From: JBGPJM01 sp041485385
Lineage (GTDB): Bacteria > Planctomycetota > Phycisphaerae > Phycisphaerales > UBA1924
Reading direction: 5' to 3'
Length of the DNA stretch: 11,652 nucleotides
NCBI GenBank assembly: GCA_041485385.1
Contig: JBGPJM010000156.1
Coordinates: 1 to 11,652 of the forward strand
Shown here: positions 1-6,313 of the stretch, piece by piece
Position numbering within the stretch: the stretch's first letter is position 1
Layout: each line of letters opens with the position of its first letter
Notes under the pieces: model-generated
Seen by the model: the letters and a program-made list of their open reading frames with translations, nothing else
Databases searched by the model: none
Told to the model about the DNA's origin: nothing
Made by a program: the position numbers and the translations under genes

Positions 1-2
1 CA

Positions 3-272
3 TACATCCCTAACGTGCGCGAGCCGGCGCCGGCGGTGGTTTCGATCAATGGCATGGTTGCTTCCACGGGCGTGACGATGATGCTGAGTGCCGTCGCCGG
101 GCTTCCTGTGGCTGCTCGCCATCAGATCCTTCGCATCGAACAGGGGTCGATGCGGCCGGTCGCCGCCGCGGCTCATCCCGAGTGCGTGGTCTGCTCGACC
201 GCCGGTTGCCTGGGCCGTGGCGACACCTGGCCTGTCGGCTGGAGGCGCGATGAACGCACCCACCCGACCTAA
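3..272 (+). CDS. E1-like (ThiF/HesA-family) adenylyltransferase, C-terminal end only
   Basis: Only the last 89 residues are visible; the gene starts left of the window. The reading frame is open from base 3 to the TAA at 270-272. The visible part has the arrangement I recognise at the C-terminus of ThiF-fold proteins of bacterial ubiquitin-like systems: a P-x-VVSINGMVAS-type helix that ends the adenylation fold, a hydrophobic helix and strand, then a CVVC pair (with a further Cys five residues on) and a GRGD tail. In the family such a pair usually joins an upstream CxxC to bind zinc; the upstream pair would lie outside the window. These proteins activate a ubiquitin-like C-terminus with ATP. 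The stop codon lies 23 bp inside the next gene, so the two are probably one transcript with coupled translation. The catalytic half cannot be checked here. Family call fairly confident; the exact system is unknown. Confidence 0.7.
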   Translation, partial: YIPNVREPAPAVVSINGMVASTGVTMMLSAVAGLPVAARHQILRIEQGSMRPVAAAAHPECVVCSTAGCLGRGDTWPVGWRRDERTHPT

Positions 273-1707
273 GGTCGCCTGGCTTGGAGACTCCGGACCC
301 CTTCGTCTCCGTAGGCAGCTGGGGAAGCTCGGGCTGTCGATGAGGATTTCCGCGATCGAATCGATCGAACCCAAGGATGCCGAGCTCCGGGTGGTTGTCC
401 TTCCCTTGGACTCGGACCGACAGGCCTTCCGTCGACAGCTGTCCCACGTCTTGCCGGTGTTGGCGGGCGGCGCCATGGTGGCCGTGGCCTACCCCGGCGC
501 AGCTCATCGGGCTGATGCAGGGGCGCTGGTCGGGGACGCGTGCAGCCGGGACAAACGCGTCGCCGTCGCGGACCTGAACGACCCGGCCGCTCTCGCGGTG
601 ACGTGCTTGCTGCATGACCCTGGGCGCGCGGTGAACGCTCGCCTGCCAATTGACGATTCGGAACGCTGTGTCCAGGACTCTGAGCACGAGTTGTTGCTGA
701 GACGGGCGTTTGGCGACCTGAGCTCGATCAGCGTAGCGCCCCTGCCCGGCGGGCGATCAAACGCTGGGGTGTGGAAGGTGCTGGGGGTCGACAAGACCGG
801 CTGCTGCCGTCAGCCGTTCGTTGTCAAGGCGGGGTCCCGGCGCCTGATCCGCGACGAGATTGAGAGGACCCGAGCCAACGTCGCGGAGCGCATCCCCTTT
901 CCCCATTGGACACCCCTGGCGGAAGAGCGGTGCGTCGAAGGGCACGATCAAGCCCTGATGGTCTCGTTGTTCATCGAGCGTGCCACACGGTTCGATGACT
1001 ACCTTGCCGTAGATTCGGCGACGCTCGCGGTATCGGCAATCGTCGACGGGCCTCTCCGCGGCTGGCGCCGGCACCGGAAAACGGGTGAGATGGTCCGGCT
1101 GGGCGTCGAATACACACGGAGCGACATCTTACCGAGGGCAGATGAGGCCGCCGTCCTCTCCGAGCCGTTCCGACGTGCGGCCGCCGCAAACCCTGCGCTC
1201 AAGCCGCCCGAGGCGCTGCTTGCCGCCATTTGCGCGACGCCTGCGATCAACGTGGCGGTGTGTATGTCCCACGGGGATCTCCATACGCGGAATATCTTCG
1301 TCCGGCGCAACAGCCTCGACGTGGTCTTGATCGACTTCGCCCGCGCAGACCGTCCTGTTCCTTGCGCCCGTGATCTCGCTTGTCTGGACGTCTCCATCGG
1401 TTTCGACGTTGCGAGCCGCGGCGGGTCGTTGCTGGCTGAGAAGGAGTTGCGTGGTGCATACCGATCGCGGCTGCTGTCTACCTCGCCGAACTGGCACAGC
1501 GACAGCCGCCTTGAAGCGGTCGCGCGAGTGCGCGCTCATGCTCTGGCCGAAGGCATCGGCGATGCGGAGTACGACCTGACAGTCGCCTGCCACCTACTGC
1601 GATTCGCGAGGTTCCCGCGGGACCACCCGCCTGCGGAGGAACACGAACAACGCCGGGCGCTGGCGTACGAACTGGCTGCAGCGTTGATGGAGACGTTGTC
1701 GATCTGA
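250..1707 (+). CDS. Two-domain protein: alpha/beta N-terminal domain plus APH/kinase-fold phosphotransferase (TCAD9-like)
   Basis: 485 residues. The ATG at 250 is chosen because GGAGG lies at 241-245 and the kinase fold is complete from there; the open frame upstream runs through the E1-like gene and has no domain support. Residues 1-140 look like a Rossmann or receiver-like alpha/beta fold with alternating hydrophobic strands (around residues 8-13, 45-51, 73-79, 96-101) and no family that I can name. Residues about 150-480 look like an aminoglycoside-phosphotransferase/protein-kinase fold: a Gly-rich N-lobe turn (PLPGGRSN), candidate ATP-binding lysine K193 in FVVKAG, catalytic loop HGDLHTRN at 341-348 (D343, N348) and metal-binding D362 in IDFAR. 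The key catalytic residues are present, so it is likely active. It resembles the 'ternary complex associated domain 9' kinases described in bacterial conflict systems, but that label is from memory. Substrate unknown. The 23-bp overlap with the E1-like gene suggests a joint function. Confidence 0.75.
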   Translation: MNAPTRPKVAWLGDSGPLRLRRQLGKLGLSMRISAIESIEPKDAELRVVVLPLDSDRQAFRRQLSHVLPVLAGGAMVAVAYPGAAHRADAGALVGDACSRDKRVAVADLNDPAALAVTCLLHDPGRAVNARLPIDDSERCVQDSEHELLLRRAFGDLSSISVAPLPGGRSNAGVWKVLGVDKTGCCRQPFVVKAGSRRLIRDEIERTRANVAERIPFPHWTPLAEERCVEGHDQALMVSLFIERATRFDDYLAVDSATLAVSAIVDGPLRGWRRHRKTGEMVRLGVEYTRSDILPRADEAAVLSEPFRRAAAANPALKPPEALLAAICATPAINVAVCMSHGDLHTRNIFVRRNSLDVVLIDFARADRPVPCARDLACLDVSIGFDVASRGGSLLAEKELRGAYRSRLLSTSPNWHSDSRLEAVARVRAHALAEGIGDAEYDLTVACHLLRFARFPRDHPPAEEHEQRRALAYELAAALMETLSI

Positions 1708-1735
1708 TATCCCTCAGGGCGTGGCGGTTCCGGCA

Positions 1736-2398
1736 TCACCGCGGGCCGCTTGCTCGCGCCGCACGGAGCGCGCTGCGTCGGATGCGGTACCAGCGCGCGC
1801 GGACCGCTCCCTCGGTCAGCCCCACGTATTCGCCGATGGCGCGATGGTCGTTGCCGGCGAGCCGGAGCGACAGGATCGCCCGGTCCGTCTCGTCGGTCAG
1901 CAAGGACTCGAGCCGCTGCAGGGCCCGACGGGCTTCGTCCGCGTCTCCAGAACCGGGATCGTCGATGGTCAGCGCGACCAGCCGGAGCAGCGGTTCGTCG
2001 GCGACCTCCGCGCTTCTCACTCGCTTGGAGATCCGGCCCTTGTCGGCCACGGCGCCATCGGTCAACCTGAGCAGCAGCGCCCACAGCTCGGCTTGGTTCG
2101 TCGCCCGCAACTGGCCGGAGAGAACGAACAGATCGAGGCGGCGATGCACCGTGGCGAGGATGTCCTCTGAGTCGAACAGCCGGCGCATGCCGCGGTCCGC
2201 CTTGCCCCGGATGCGTCGGCGGATGCGGGACCCGTAGCGCTCGAGGAACGTGGTGGCCGCCAGGCGGTCGCCCCCGCGCATCCGCTCCAAGAGCTCTGGG
2301 GCCGAGGGATCGGTCGTTCCGTGCCCCAAATCCTGACGGTGACCGGCGGCGGCGCTCTTCTTGTCCGCCGCACGCACGTCAGGTTTCTTCGGAAGCAC
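1736..2398 (-). CDS. ECF-type RNA polymerase sigma factor
   Basis: 220 residues from the GTG at 2398. This start is preferred to a TTG at 2410 because GGAG sits 6 nt upstream of the GTG, and because the same 13 bases (GGAGAACACCGTG) form the start of the 260-residue gene at 11508. Residues about 34-96 match sigma region 2 (core RNA polymerase and -10 binding), with an SEDIL segment and a following helix. Residues about 156-209 match region 4, ending in a helix-turn-helix (AIGEYVGLTEGAVRARWYRI) that would read the -35 element. The Lys/Ala-rich N-terminus of about 30 residues is probably disordered. There is no C-terminal extension and no anti-sigma gene beside it, as is common for the many ECF factors of Planctomycetota. 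It converges on the kinase-fold gene, with 28 bp between the stop codons, and diverges from the winged-helix gene. Its target promoters are unknown. Confidence 0.85.
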   Translation of the reverse strand: MLPKKPDVRAADKKSAAAGHRQDLGHGTTDPSAPELLERMRGGDRLAATTFLERYGSRIRRRIRGKADRGMRRLFDSEDILATVHRRLDLFVLSGQLRATNQAELWALLLRLTDGAVADKGRISKRVRSAEVADEPLLRLVALTIDDPGSGDADEARRALQRLESLLTDETDRAILSLRLAGNDHRAIGEYVGLTEGAVRARWYRIRRSALRAARASGPR

Positions 2399-2410
2399 GG
2401 TGTTCTCCAA

Positions 2411-2430
2411 CGAATTGTACGAATTATCGC
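2411..2430 (-). promoter_or_regulatory. Candidate -10 region of the sigma-factor gene with a 9-bp tandem repeat
   Basis: CGAATTGTA is followed directly by CGAATTATC (2411-2428), two imperfect 9-bp units in an otherwise GC-rich region. Read on the minus strand they give GATAAT and TACAAT, each five of six matches to the -10 consensus. The GATAAT copy would start transcription about 17 nt before the GTG and keep the GGAG ribosome site in the leader. No convincing -35 hexamer is visible at 16-18 bp, so this may be an activated or alternative-sigma promoter. Confidence 0.3.
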
Positions 2431-2730
2431 GTAACGCCCGAGCGCCGCCAGCGACTACAAGAGGATGGGAAGGTCAATTTGGCGTCGGAGTGCGTTCCGG
2501 GCCGGCCATGCCGTCATGGTCGTTCAGCCAGACATAACCGGAACCGGGTGGTATCCGGATTAAACGGCCCGGCAGCCGCTGGTCGCTCCATCGCACCACA
2601 AGGGGATGCCGCTCCGGACGAGCGATGGGGCCACAGTGGCATCGCATGAAACGGGCGATGATCCCTCGTGCGAAGCTTGTGCGGGATGTGCTGTTCGGTC
2701 CTGCGGCGCTACGGCGCGCCCAGCAGAGTG

Positions 2731-2754
2731 GGATTCGCGGCTCGCGAGGCATCC
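2731..2754. repeat. Inverted repeat / hairpin upstream of the winged-helix gene
   Basis: GGATTCGCG (2731-2739) and CGCGA-GGC-ATCC (2743-2754) are reverse complements, apart from a three-base GGC bulge, and flank a 3-nt loop. The core TCGCG-GCT-CGCGA is perfect. It lies about 55 nt before the ATG of the winged-helix gene and has no T-run, so it is not a typical terminator. It could be an operator (possibly for autoregulation) or a leader hairpin; the sequence cannot decide. Confidence 0.35.
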
Positions 2755-2808
2755 GCCGACGCGTTGGGCTGGAGTTGAGGCCCGCGCCGGCCCGAAGGGA
2801 GGGCCTCC

Positions 2809-3177
2809 ATGACGGAGCATCCGGGCACAGGGGGCGATGGATGGGGTTATCCACGGACGGGCGCGGAGGTTCTCAAGATTCTTGCCTGCGACATTAAGCG
2901 GGAGGTTCTCGTCGAGCTCAAGGATCGGCCCGCGGACGTGTCGACGCTCGCCGAGCGGATCTGCCGCGAAATCCCGCACGCGAGCAAGGCGATCACGAGC
3001 CTGATGCGGGCCTCGCTCGTGAACATCAGCCACGTCAAGAAGTACCACATCTGCTCGCTCACGGAGTGGGTGGTGGTGCGGCACGAGGGCGGCGCGACGT
3101 TCATCGAGATTACGGCCCTCAGCGGCGAGCAGATTATCTACCGGCTTGGGCCACCGGAGTCCGGCGAGAACCGTTGA
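2809..3177 (+). CDS. Winged-helix DNA-binding protein (ArsR/MarR-like)
   Basis: 122 residues. The ATG at 2809 follows a good ribosome site, GGAGGG at 2798-2803, with a 5-nt spacer. Residues 18-39 form a first helix typical of small winged-helix regulators (VLKILACDIKREVLVEL), 44-53 the second helix, 55-69 the recognition helix (HASKAITSLMRASLV), and 70-86 the beta-hairpin wing. This is followed by a beta-rich C-terminal segment (93-114) of unknown use, perhaps for dimerisation. No cysteine metal site of the classical ArsR type is visible, so a ligand cannot be named. It would be a cytoplasmic transcriptional regulator. It is divergent from the sigma factor and convergent with the RyR gene (12 bp between stops). 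The sigma gene, its own promoter or the RyR gene are plausible targets, but that is only inference. Confidence 0.7.
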   Translation: MTEHPGTGGDGWGYPRTGAEVLKILACDIKREVLVELKDRPADVSTLAERICREIPHASKAITSLMRASLVNISHVKKYHICSLTEWVVVRHEGGATFIEITALSGEQIIYRLGPPESGENR

Positions 3178-3189
3178 GCCCGGCGAGGG

Positions 3190-3648
3190 TCAGCGCCGGC
3201 GCAGCTCGCGCAGCCTTGGGTCGTGCTCGGTCTCTTCGCCGCCCGGCCAACGGACTCGGATAAGCCGGAGGAACGGGGTGCCGGGTTCGACCTCCCAGCC
3301 CTGGATCTGGCCGACCTCGCTGGCCGATGTCGACGGCGAGCTGGCCCGACCGGCCCCGCGCGCCCAGCCGACGGCGAGCCCTTCCTTCATCTCCTCGGCG
3401 AGCAACTCCCGGTCGGTGCCCCGCGGGTAGTCCACGGCGTCGGCCACGTGGTCGGCCACGGATCGCGCGGCCACCAGGACGCTGCGCCGGTCGATCGCGG
3501 AGAGTTGATTGAACGCGACGAGAGCGTCGTGGACGCGCTGGGGCTGGCTGTAGCGGTCTCCCGTCCGCCACCCCTTGTCGCGCATGCGTGCGCACCAGAG
3601 ATCGTGCGCAATTGCGGCGAGGTGCTCGATCATCTCGGCGTCGTACAT
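3190..3648 (-). CDS. RyR-domain protein
   Basis: 152 residues. The ATG at 3648 is the first start after the candidate promoter; the ribosome site is poor (only GGAC-like purines). Residues about 7-56 match the RyR (ryanodine receptor) domain as found in bacteria: IEHLAAIAHDLWC, then a K-GW-x-x-GDRYS turn, then a segment with VAFNQLS and IDRRSV. The conserved His-x-x-Trp and Gly-Trp positions are present. The domain is thought to bind small ligands or peptides. The rest (60-152) contains a charged helix and a beta-rich segment with no family that I recognise. No signal peptide or membrane segment is seen, so it is probably cytoplasmic. RyR domains recur in bacterial conflict systems and in phage-related and planctomycetal genes. 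It is transcribed away from the T2SS operon that ends 107 bp upstream. Confidence 0.75.
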   Translation of the reverse strand: MYDAEMIEHLAAIAHDLWCARMRDKGWRTGDRYSQPQRVHDALVAFNQLSAIDRRSVLVAARSVADHVADAVDYPRGTDRELLAEEMKEGLAVGWARGAGRASSPSTSASEVGQIQGWEVEPGTPFLRLIRVRWPGGEETEHDPRLRELRRR

Positions 3649-3679
3649 GTCCGTCCGTTCGTCGGCACGACCGGACCGA

Positions 3680-3706
3680 ATGATACAGTGCCCGACTGAA
3701 CGTCAA
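3680..3706 (-). promoter_or_regulatory. Candidate promoter of the RyR-domain gene
   Basis: On the minus strand TTGACG (3706-3701) is followed after 15 bp by TATCAT (3685-3680). Both hexamers are close to the sigma-70 consensus, and the spacer is shorter than the usual 17. Transcription would start near 3672, giving a leader of about 24 nt. It lies between the TPR lipoprotein stop and the RyR start, which would separate the RyR gene from the T2SS operon although both are on the same strand. Confidence 0.35.
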
Positions 3707-3754
3707 GGAGAGCGTGTCTTCTGGGGAAAAGCTGGCGGTTGCGAGCTTCTGCGC

Positions 3755-4423
3755 TCAGCGCTGCGGCGCCGGGACCGGGGTGGTGCCGGGCGACGAAGGC
3801 GGGGCGGATGGAGCGGCGGCGGCGTGGCCGGCGGTTCGCGCCCTTGCCCAGCTTCTCCATCTTTCGTCCTCGCCGCGCAGGGCGATCTCGCGCAGGAGCG
3901 CCGGCGTTCCGTCGTCGGCCGCGGCGGCCCAGAGCTGGAGCCTCGCCAGGGCCTGCATGCTCTGGATGTGTCCGGGGTAGACCTCCAGGGCGGTCTTGTA
4001 GGTGGCGATGGCGTCGTCGGTGCGTCCGGCCATCTCGAGCGTGAGGGCCAGGTTCATCCGCGGGTCGGGGTGGCCGGGCATGAGCTTCCTGGCCCACTCG
4101 AACTGCTCGGCGGCCTCGTAGAGGAGCGGGGGGTTGCGCTTGAGGTAGAGCACGCCCAGGTTGTTGTGCGCCGGGCCGTGGAACAGGTCGGCCGCCAGGG
4201 CGCGGCGCAGGAGATGCTCGGCCTGATCCGGATCGGAATCCGCCAGGGCCGCGGCTTGGTGCGTGAGACGCTGGGCCGAGGCGGTGTCGCGCGCCCCATG
4301 CTGATCGTCGGTGCCTGCGGCCGCTTCGTCCACGAGATCGGTCTGACGGGCCCGATCGCCCTGGGCGCAGCCGAAGAGGACCAGCAGCAGAACGGCCAGG
4401 AGGAGATTGGTGAACCGTTTCAT
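3755..4423 (-). CDS. TPR lipoprotein, last gene of the T2SS-like operon
   Basis: 222 residues. The ATG at 4423 overlaps the gspM-like stop (ATGA), with GGAGGG 8 nt upstream. It has a lipoprotein signal: basic start, hydrophobic 7-17 and lipobox LFGC with Cys19, so it is probably lipid-anchored in the outer or inner membrane. Residues about 48-152 hold three tetratricopeptide repeats (AEHLLRRALAADLFHGPAHNNLG, the EQFEWARKLMPGHPDPRMNLA unit, and DDAIATYKTALEVYPGH), then a partial fourth. The tail from 200 on is Ala/Pro-rich and probably disordered. TPR lipoproteins act as pilotins for secretins in type IV pilus systems (PilF/PilW) and some secretion systems. With a secretin gene in the same operon a pilotin or assembly role is reasonable but unproven. 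Residues between 20 and 45 are a charged linker. Confidence 0.75.
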   Translation of the reverse strand: MKRFTNLLLAVLLLVLFGCAQGDRARQTDLVDEAAAGTDDQHGARDTASAQRLTHQAAALADSDPDQAEHLLRRALAADLFHGPAHNNLGVLYLKRNPPLLYEAAEQFEWARKLMPGHPDPRMNLALTLEMAGRTDDAIATYKTALEVYPGHIQSMQALARLQLWAAAADDGTPALLREIALRGEDERWRSWARARTAGHAAAAPSAPPSSPGTTPVPAPQR

Positions 4424-4971
4424 CGTTTGGTCCCTCCTGTATCCACGTAGAACGCCTCGAGCCGCACGAGCGCCCGGAGGGGCAGGTCGCCGCCTTCTGC
4501 GGGCGCCGTGGCCGCGGCGGATCGCTCGGGGCCGATGTCGATGCTCGTGATCGTCCAGGCGGGCTCCGCCGAGCGCCAGGCCTCCAGGAATCGGCCAAGC
4601 CCCGGCAGCGTGACGCCGGTGAGTGACAACGAGGCCCGCTGACGCTTCGCGCCCAGCTGCGCCTGGTCAGAGACGGCGGCGACCGCCTCGGGCGAGAGGC
4701 TGCTGAGCGCCGAGGGGGGCAGCCCGGAGGACTCCAGGACCGCGCTGACACTCCGGGCCAGGCCCCTCCAGGGCCGCGGCCGGGCCGCCCAAGCCGGTGC
4801 CGAGGCGCGGGCCGCCGCGATCTGCTGTGCCGGTCCGCGGTCGCGCTCGAGTTGCCCGAGCTCCCGGCGAGCGGCGCTCCGAGAGTTCATGGCCGCGGGA
4901 AGGGCGACCGCCAGAGCCGCGGCCGACGATATCCCCGCGAGCGTCCAGATCAGCGGGATGGTGATTCTCAC
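4420..4971 (-). CDS. gspM: GspM/PilO-like inner-membrane assembly protein
   Basis: 183 residues from the GTG at 4971, which forms a GTGA overlap with the gspL-like stop and has GGGAGGA just upstream; the longer open frame to the right is a shadow of gspL. It has a transmembrane helix at about 4-25, then a charged helical segment (30-65) likely to form a coiled coil in the periplasm. The C-terminal half ends in a PilO/GspM-like ferredoxin fold: LTGVTLPGLGRFLEAW helix, WTITSIDIGP strand and a closing LRALVRLEAFYV strand. Length and layout fit GspM (about 160-190 residues). In T2SS, GspM pairs with GspL in the inner membrane and links the platform to the pseudopilus. Sequence similarity in this family is always low, so the call rests mostly on topology and position between gspL and the TPR gene. 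Confidence 0.7.
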   Translation of the reverse strand: MRITIPLIWTLAGISSAAALAVALPAAMNSRSAARRELGQLERDRGPAQQIAAARASAPAWAARPRPWRGLARSVSAVLESSGLPPSALSSLSPEAVAAVSDQAQLGAKRQRASLSLTGVTLPGLGRFLEAWRSAEPAWTITSIDIGPERSAAATAPAEGGDLPLRALVRLEAFYVDTGGTKR

Positions 4972-5792
4972 GGCGGTCCTCCCTGGTTGATCCGCCGCAT
5001 CACCTGGCTGAGCCGGGTGGTACCGCCGGAGGCGCTGAGCCTGGGCTCGTCGAGCCGCCAACCCGGCGGCGGCCTCAGCGCGGCGAGGAACGACGCAGGG
5101 TCTCCCTGCACATTCACCGAGACCACGGCGGTGTCGCCGGTGACTGCGAGCGACTGCGGCGCCGAGGGCGCCGAAGATGGCCAGCCCTGAAGGACCGCGG
5201 CCAGTGCTTCCGCCGCGTCGATGGGTTCTTCCATTCGGGAGCCTGCCTCGACCAGCCGGCGCGACCGGGCGAGCTCGGCGGTGAGGAGCGCCGGATCGAT
5301 GCCCGGCGCCACAGCGTCGATCATGCCGGCACGCGCCTGCCGGACCTGCATGGCAGAGAGCTTCCAGTTGTCGGCCCGCCGCGACAGGCCCACCGTTATG
5401 AGGGCGGCACAGGTCACGAACACGATCGCGTCCCCGGTGTGACGGCGCAGCCGCTGGCGGCGCCGGGCAACGGGCTCGTACTCGCCGACGAGCAGGTTGA
5501 GCGCGCCGTCGGGTACCCGGGCGTCCGGTCCGAGGCACTCCGGGAGGTGCGATGGGCAGAGAGTGTCAACACCGGGCTCGATCGCTTCGAGTTCCGAGCG
5601 GACGGCGGCGCAGATCACGACCCGGCCGCCCGCAAGCGACGCGCATACGGCGTGCAGCTCGCTCTCGGGGAGAGGCAGGTCGTCGGCCAGGATCGCGCGC
5701 GGACCGGGCGGGACGGGCCCCATGCCGCGCCACCCCGGGATGTCCACACTCGACCAGTAGAACCGCTCTGGCGGCCAGCGCAGGTCGCTCAT
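4968..5792 (-). CDS. gspL: GspL/PilN-like inner-membrane protein with short cytoplasmic domain
   Basis: 274 residues. The ATG at 5792 overlaps the upstream stop (ATGA). Residues 1-100 form a small cytoplasmic domain with strands around 33-36 and 57-62, much shorter than the actin-like domain (about 230 residues) of enterobacterial GspL. It could be a reduced version. Just before the membrane it has DGALNLLVGEYEP, the kind of 'NLL-x-G-x-Y/F' segment that precedes the membrane helix in GspL, then a basic stretch and a transmembrane helix at about 121-136. Residues 145-185 are helical and probably coiled coil. The C-terminal part (205-255) looks like a ferredoxin-like fold with two strand-helix units, as in GspL and PilN. 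In the family it binds the ATPase GspE on the cytoplasmic side and GspM in the membrane. Length is between PilN (about 200) and GspL (about 400). Confidence 0.75.
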   Translation of the reverse strand: MSDLRWPPERFYWSSVDIPGWRGMGPVPPGPRAILADDLPLPESELHAVCASLAGGRVVICAAVRSELEAIEPGVDTLCPSHLPECLGPDARVPDGALNLLVGEYEPVARRRQRLRRHTGDAIVFVTCAALITVGLSRRADNWKLSAMQVRQARAGMIDAVAPGIDPALLTAELARSRRLVEAGSRMEEPIDAAEALAAVLQGWPSSAPSAPQSLAVTGDTAVVSVNVQGDPASFLAALRPPPGWRLDEPRLSASGGTTRLSQVMRRINQGGPP

Positions 5793-6313
5793 GGGCCGCC
5801 CCCCTCCCTGGCCTCCCCGCCCCCCCCGCCCACGCCCCCCACGGGCCCACGGGCATTGAGCGAGAGGGTCCGCGTGCCGGAGGGATTGCGCAGGACGAGT
5901 CCGCTGAGCGAGACGCTCTCGATCGTCCCGTCACCGACCGCGTCCCCCGGTCCGCTGACCAAGAGACGGTCGGTATCGGGGTCGTAGAGCACTGCGCGGA
6001 GTGATTCGCCATCACGGACGATGGCAACGAGTTGCAGCCGCAGCGGCGGGGTCGAGGCGGTCGCCTCGGCGACGGGGGCCGACGGCGGGGCGACCCAGAG
6101 GGGCGCGCTGAACGCGCTGACGTCCAGAGAGAGCAGTTGCCTCGCCGGAGGAGCGGCCGTGGGTGGAGGCGGCGGCCATGCGTGCTTCTCGACCTCCGGG
6201 TGTTCCATCGGTCCCAAGGCCCACCAGGCGCAAGCGGCGACGGCGACGGCGAGCGCCAGCCGGCGCAGCCATCCCGTCCACGCGGCTCGGCGCGCTGGTC
6301 GCAGACCCTTCAT
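5789..6313 (-). CDS. gspC: GspC/PilP-like inner-membrane protein with HR domain
   Basis: 174 residues. The ATG at 6313 overlaps the gspE stop (ATGA). A basic N-terminus is followed by a transmembrane helix at about 19-34, a Pro-rich periplasmic linker (46-56), an extended segment and then a small beta domain (about 88-150). In this domain a strand with LRLQLVAIVRDG is followed by RAVLYDPDTDRLLVSGPGDAVGDGTIESVSLSGLVLRN, the pattern of the HR domain of GspC/PilP proteins ('x-L-x-G-I-x-x-x-x-...-A-x-x-x-x-x-G-x-x-V'). This domain contacts the N0 domain of the secretin in known systems, so the protein would connect the inner and outer membrane parts. There is no PDZ or coiled-coil C-terminal extension as in longer GspC; instead the protein ends in a Gly-rich tail coded by G-runs (5799-5850). 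The family call is supported by operon position and topology. Confidence 0.7.
   Translation of the reverse strand: MKGLRPARRAAWTGWLRRLALAVAVAACAWWALGPMEHPEVEKHAWPPPPPTAAPPARQLLSLDVSAFSAPLWVAPPSAPVAEATASTPPLRLQLVAIVRDGESLRAVLYDPDTDRLLVSGPGDAVGDGTIESVSLSGLVLRNPSGTRTLSLNARGPVGGVGGGGGEAREGGGP
5799..5850. repeat. C/G-homopolymer tract at the 3' end of the gspC-like gene
   Basis: Long C-runs on the + strand, including eight in a row at 5820-5827 and the CCCCCCTCCC motif at 5799-5808. It codes for the Gly-rich tail of the GspC-like protein. On the coding strand it is a strong G-run cluster right before the start of gspL. Confidence 0.6.

Larger units (their letters stand above)
2399..2808. other. 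410-bp gene-free divergent intergenic region
   Basis: This region lies between the starts of the sigma factor (minus) and the winged-helix gene (+). Short ORFs cross it on both strands, but none has a ribosome site or a recognisable domain. It should hold the promoters of both flanking genes. Apart from the 9-bp tandem repeat near 2411-2428, the inverted repeat at 2731-2754 and a looser ATCCC...GGGAT pair around 2661-2687 centred on AAGCTT, I see nothing defined in it. A small RNA cannot be excluded by eye. Confidence 0.6.

Noticed and set aside
1709..1722. CCCT/AGGG hairpin between the convergent kinase and sigma genes
   Set aside because: The stem would have only three usable pairs and no T-run.
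2474..2854. Minus-strand open frame of 126 codons in the intergenic region, with a CHCG segment
   Set aside because: No ribosome site at any start, no recognisable domain, and it overlaps the 5' end of the well-supported winged-helix gene.
2625..2897. Plus-strand open frame of 90 codons before the winged-helix gene
   Set aside because: It overlaps the winged-helix gene out of frame by about 90 bp, has no ribosome site, and reads as Arg-rich shadow sequence typical of high-GC DNA.
3727..3750. Possible terminator after the TPR lipoprotein gene (AGAAGCT / AGCTTTT inverted repeat)
   Set aside because: The stem is only seven pairs with one wobble, the loop is 10 nt, and it is followed by CCCC and not a T-run, so it is not a convincing intrinsic terminator.
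3630..4751. Long minus-strand frame across the TPR and gspM-like genes
   Set aside because: It is an Arg/Pro/Ser-rich shadow of two genes that have better starts, topology and operon overlaps.
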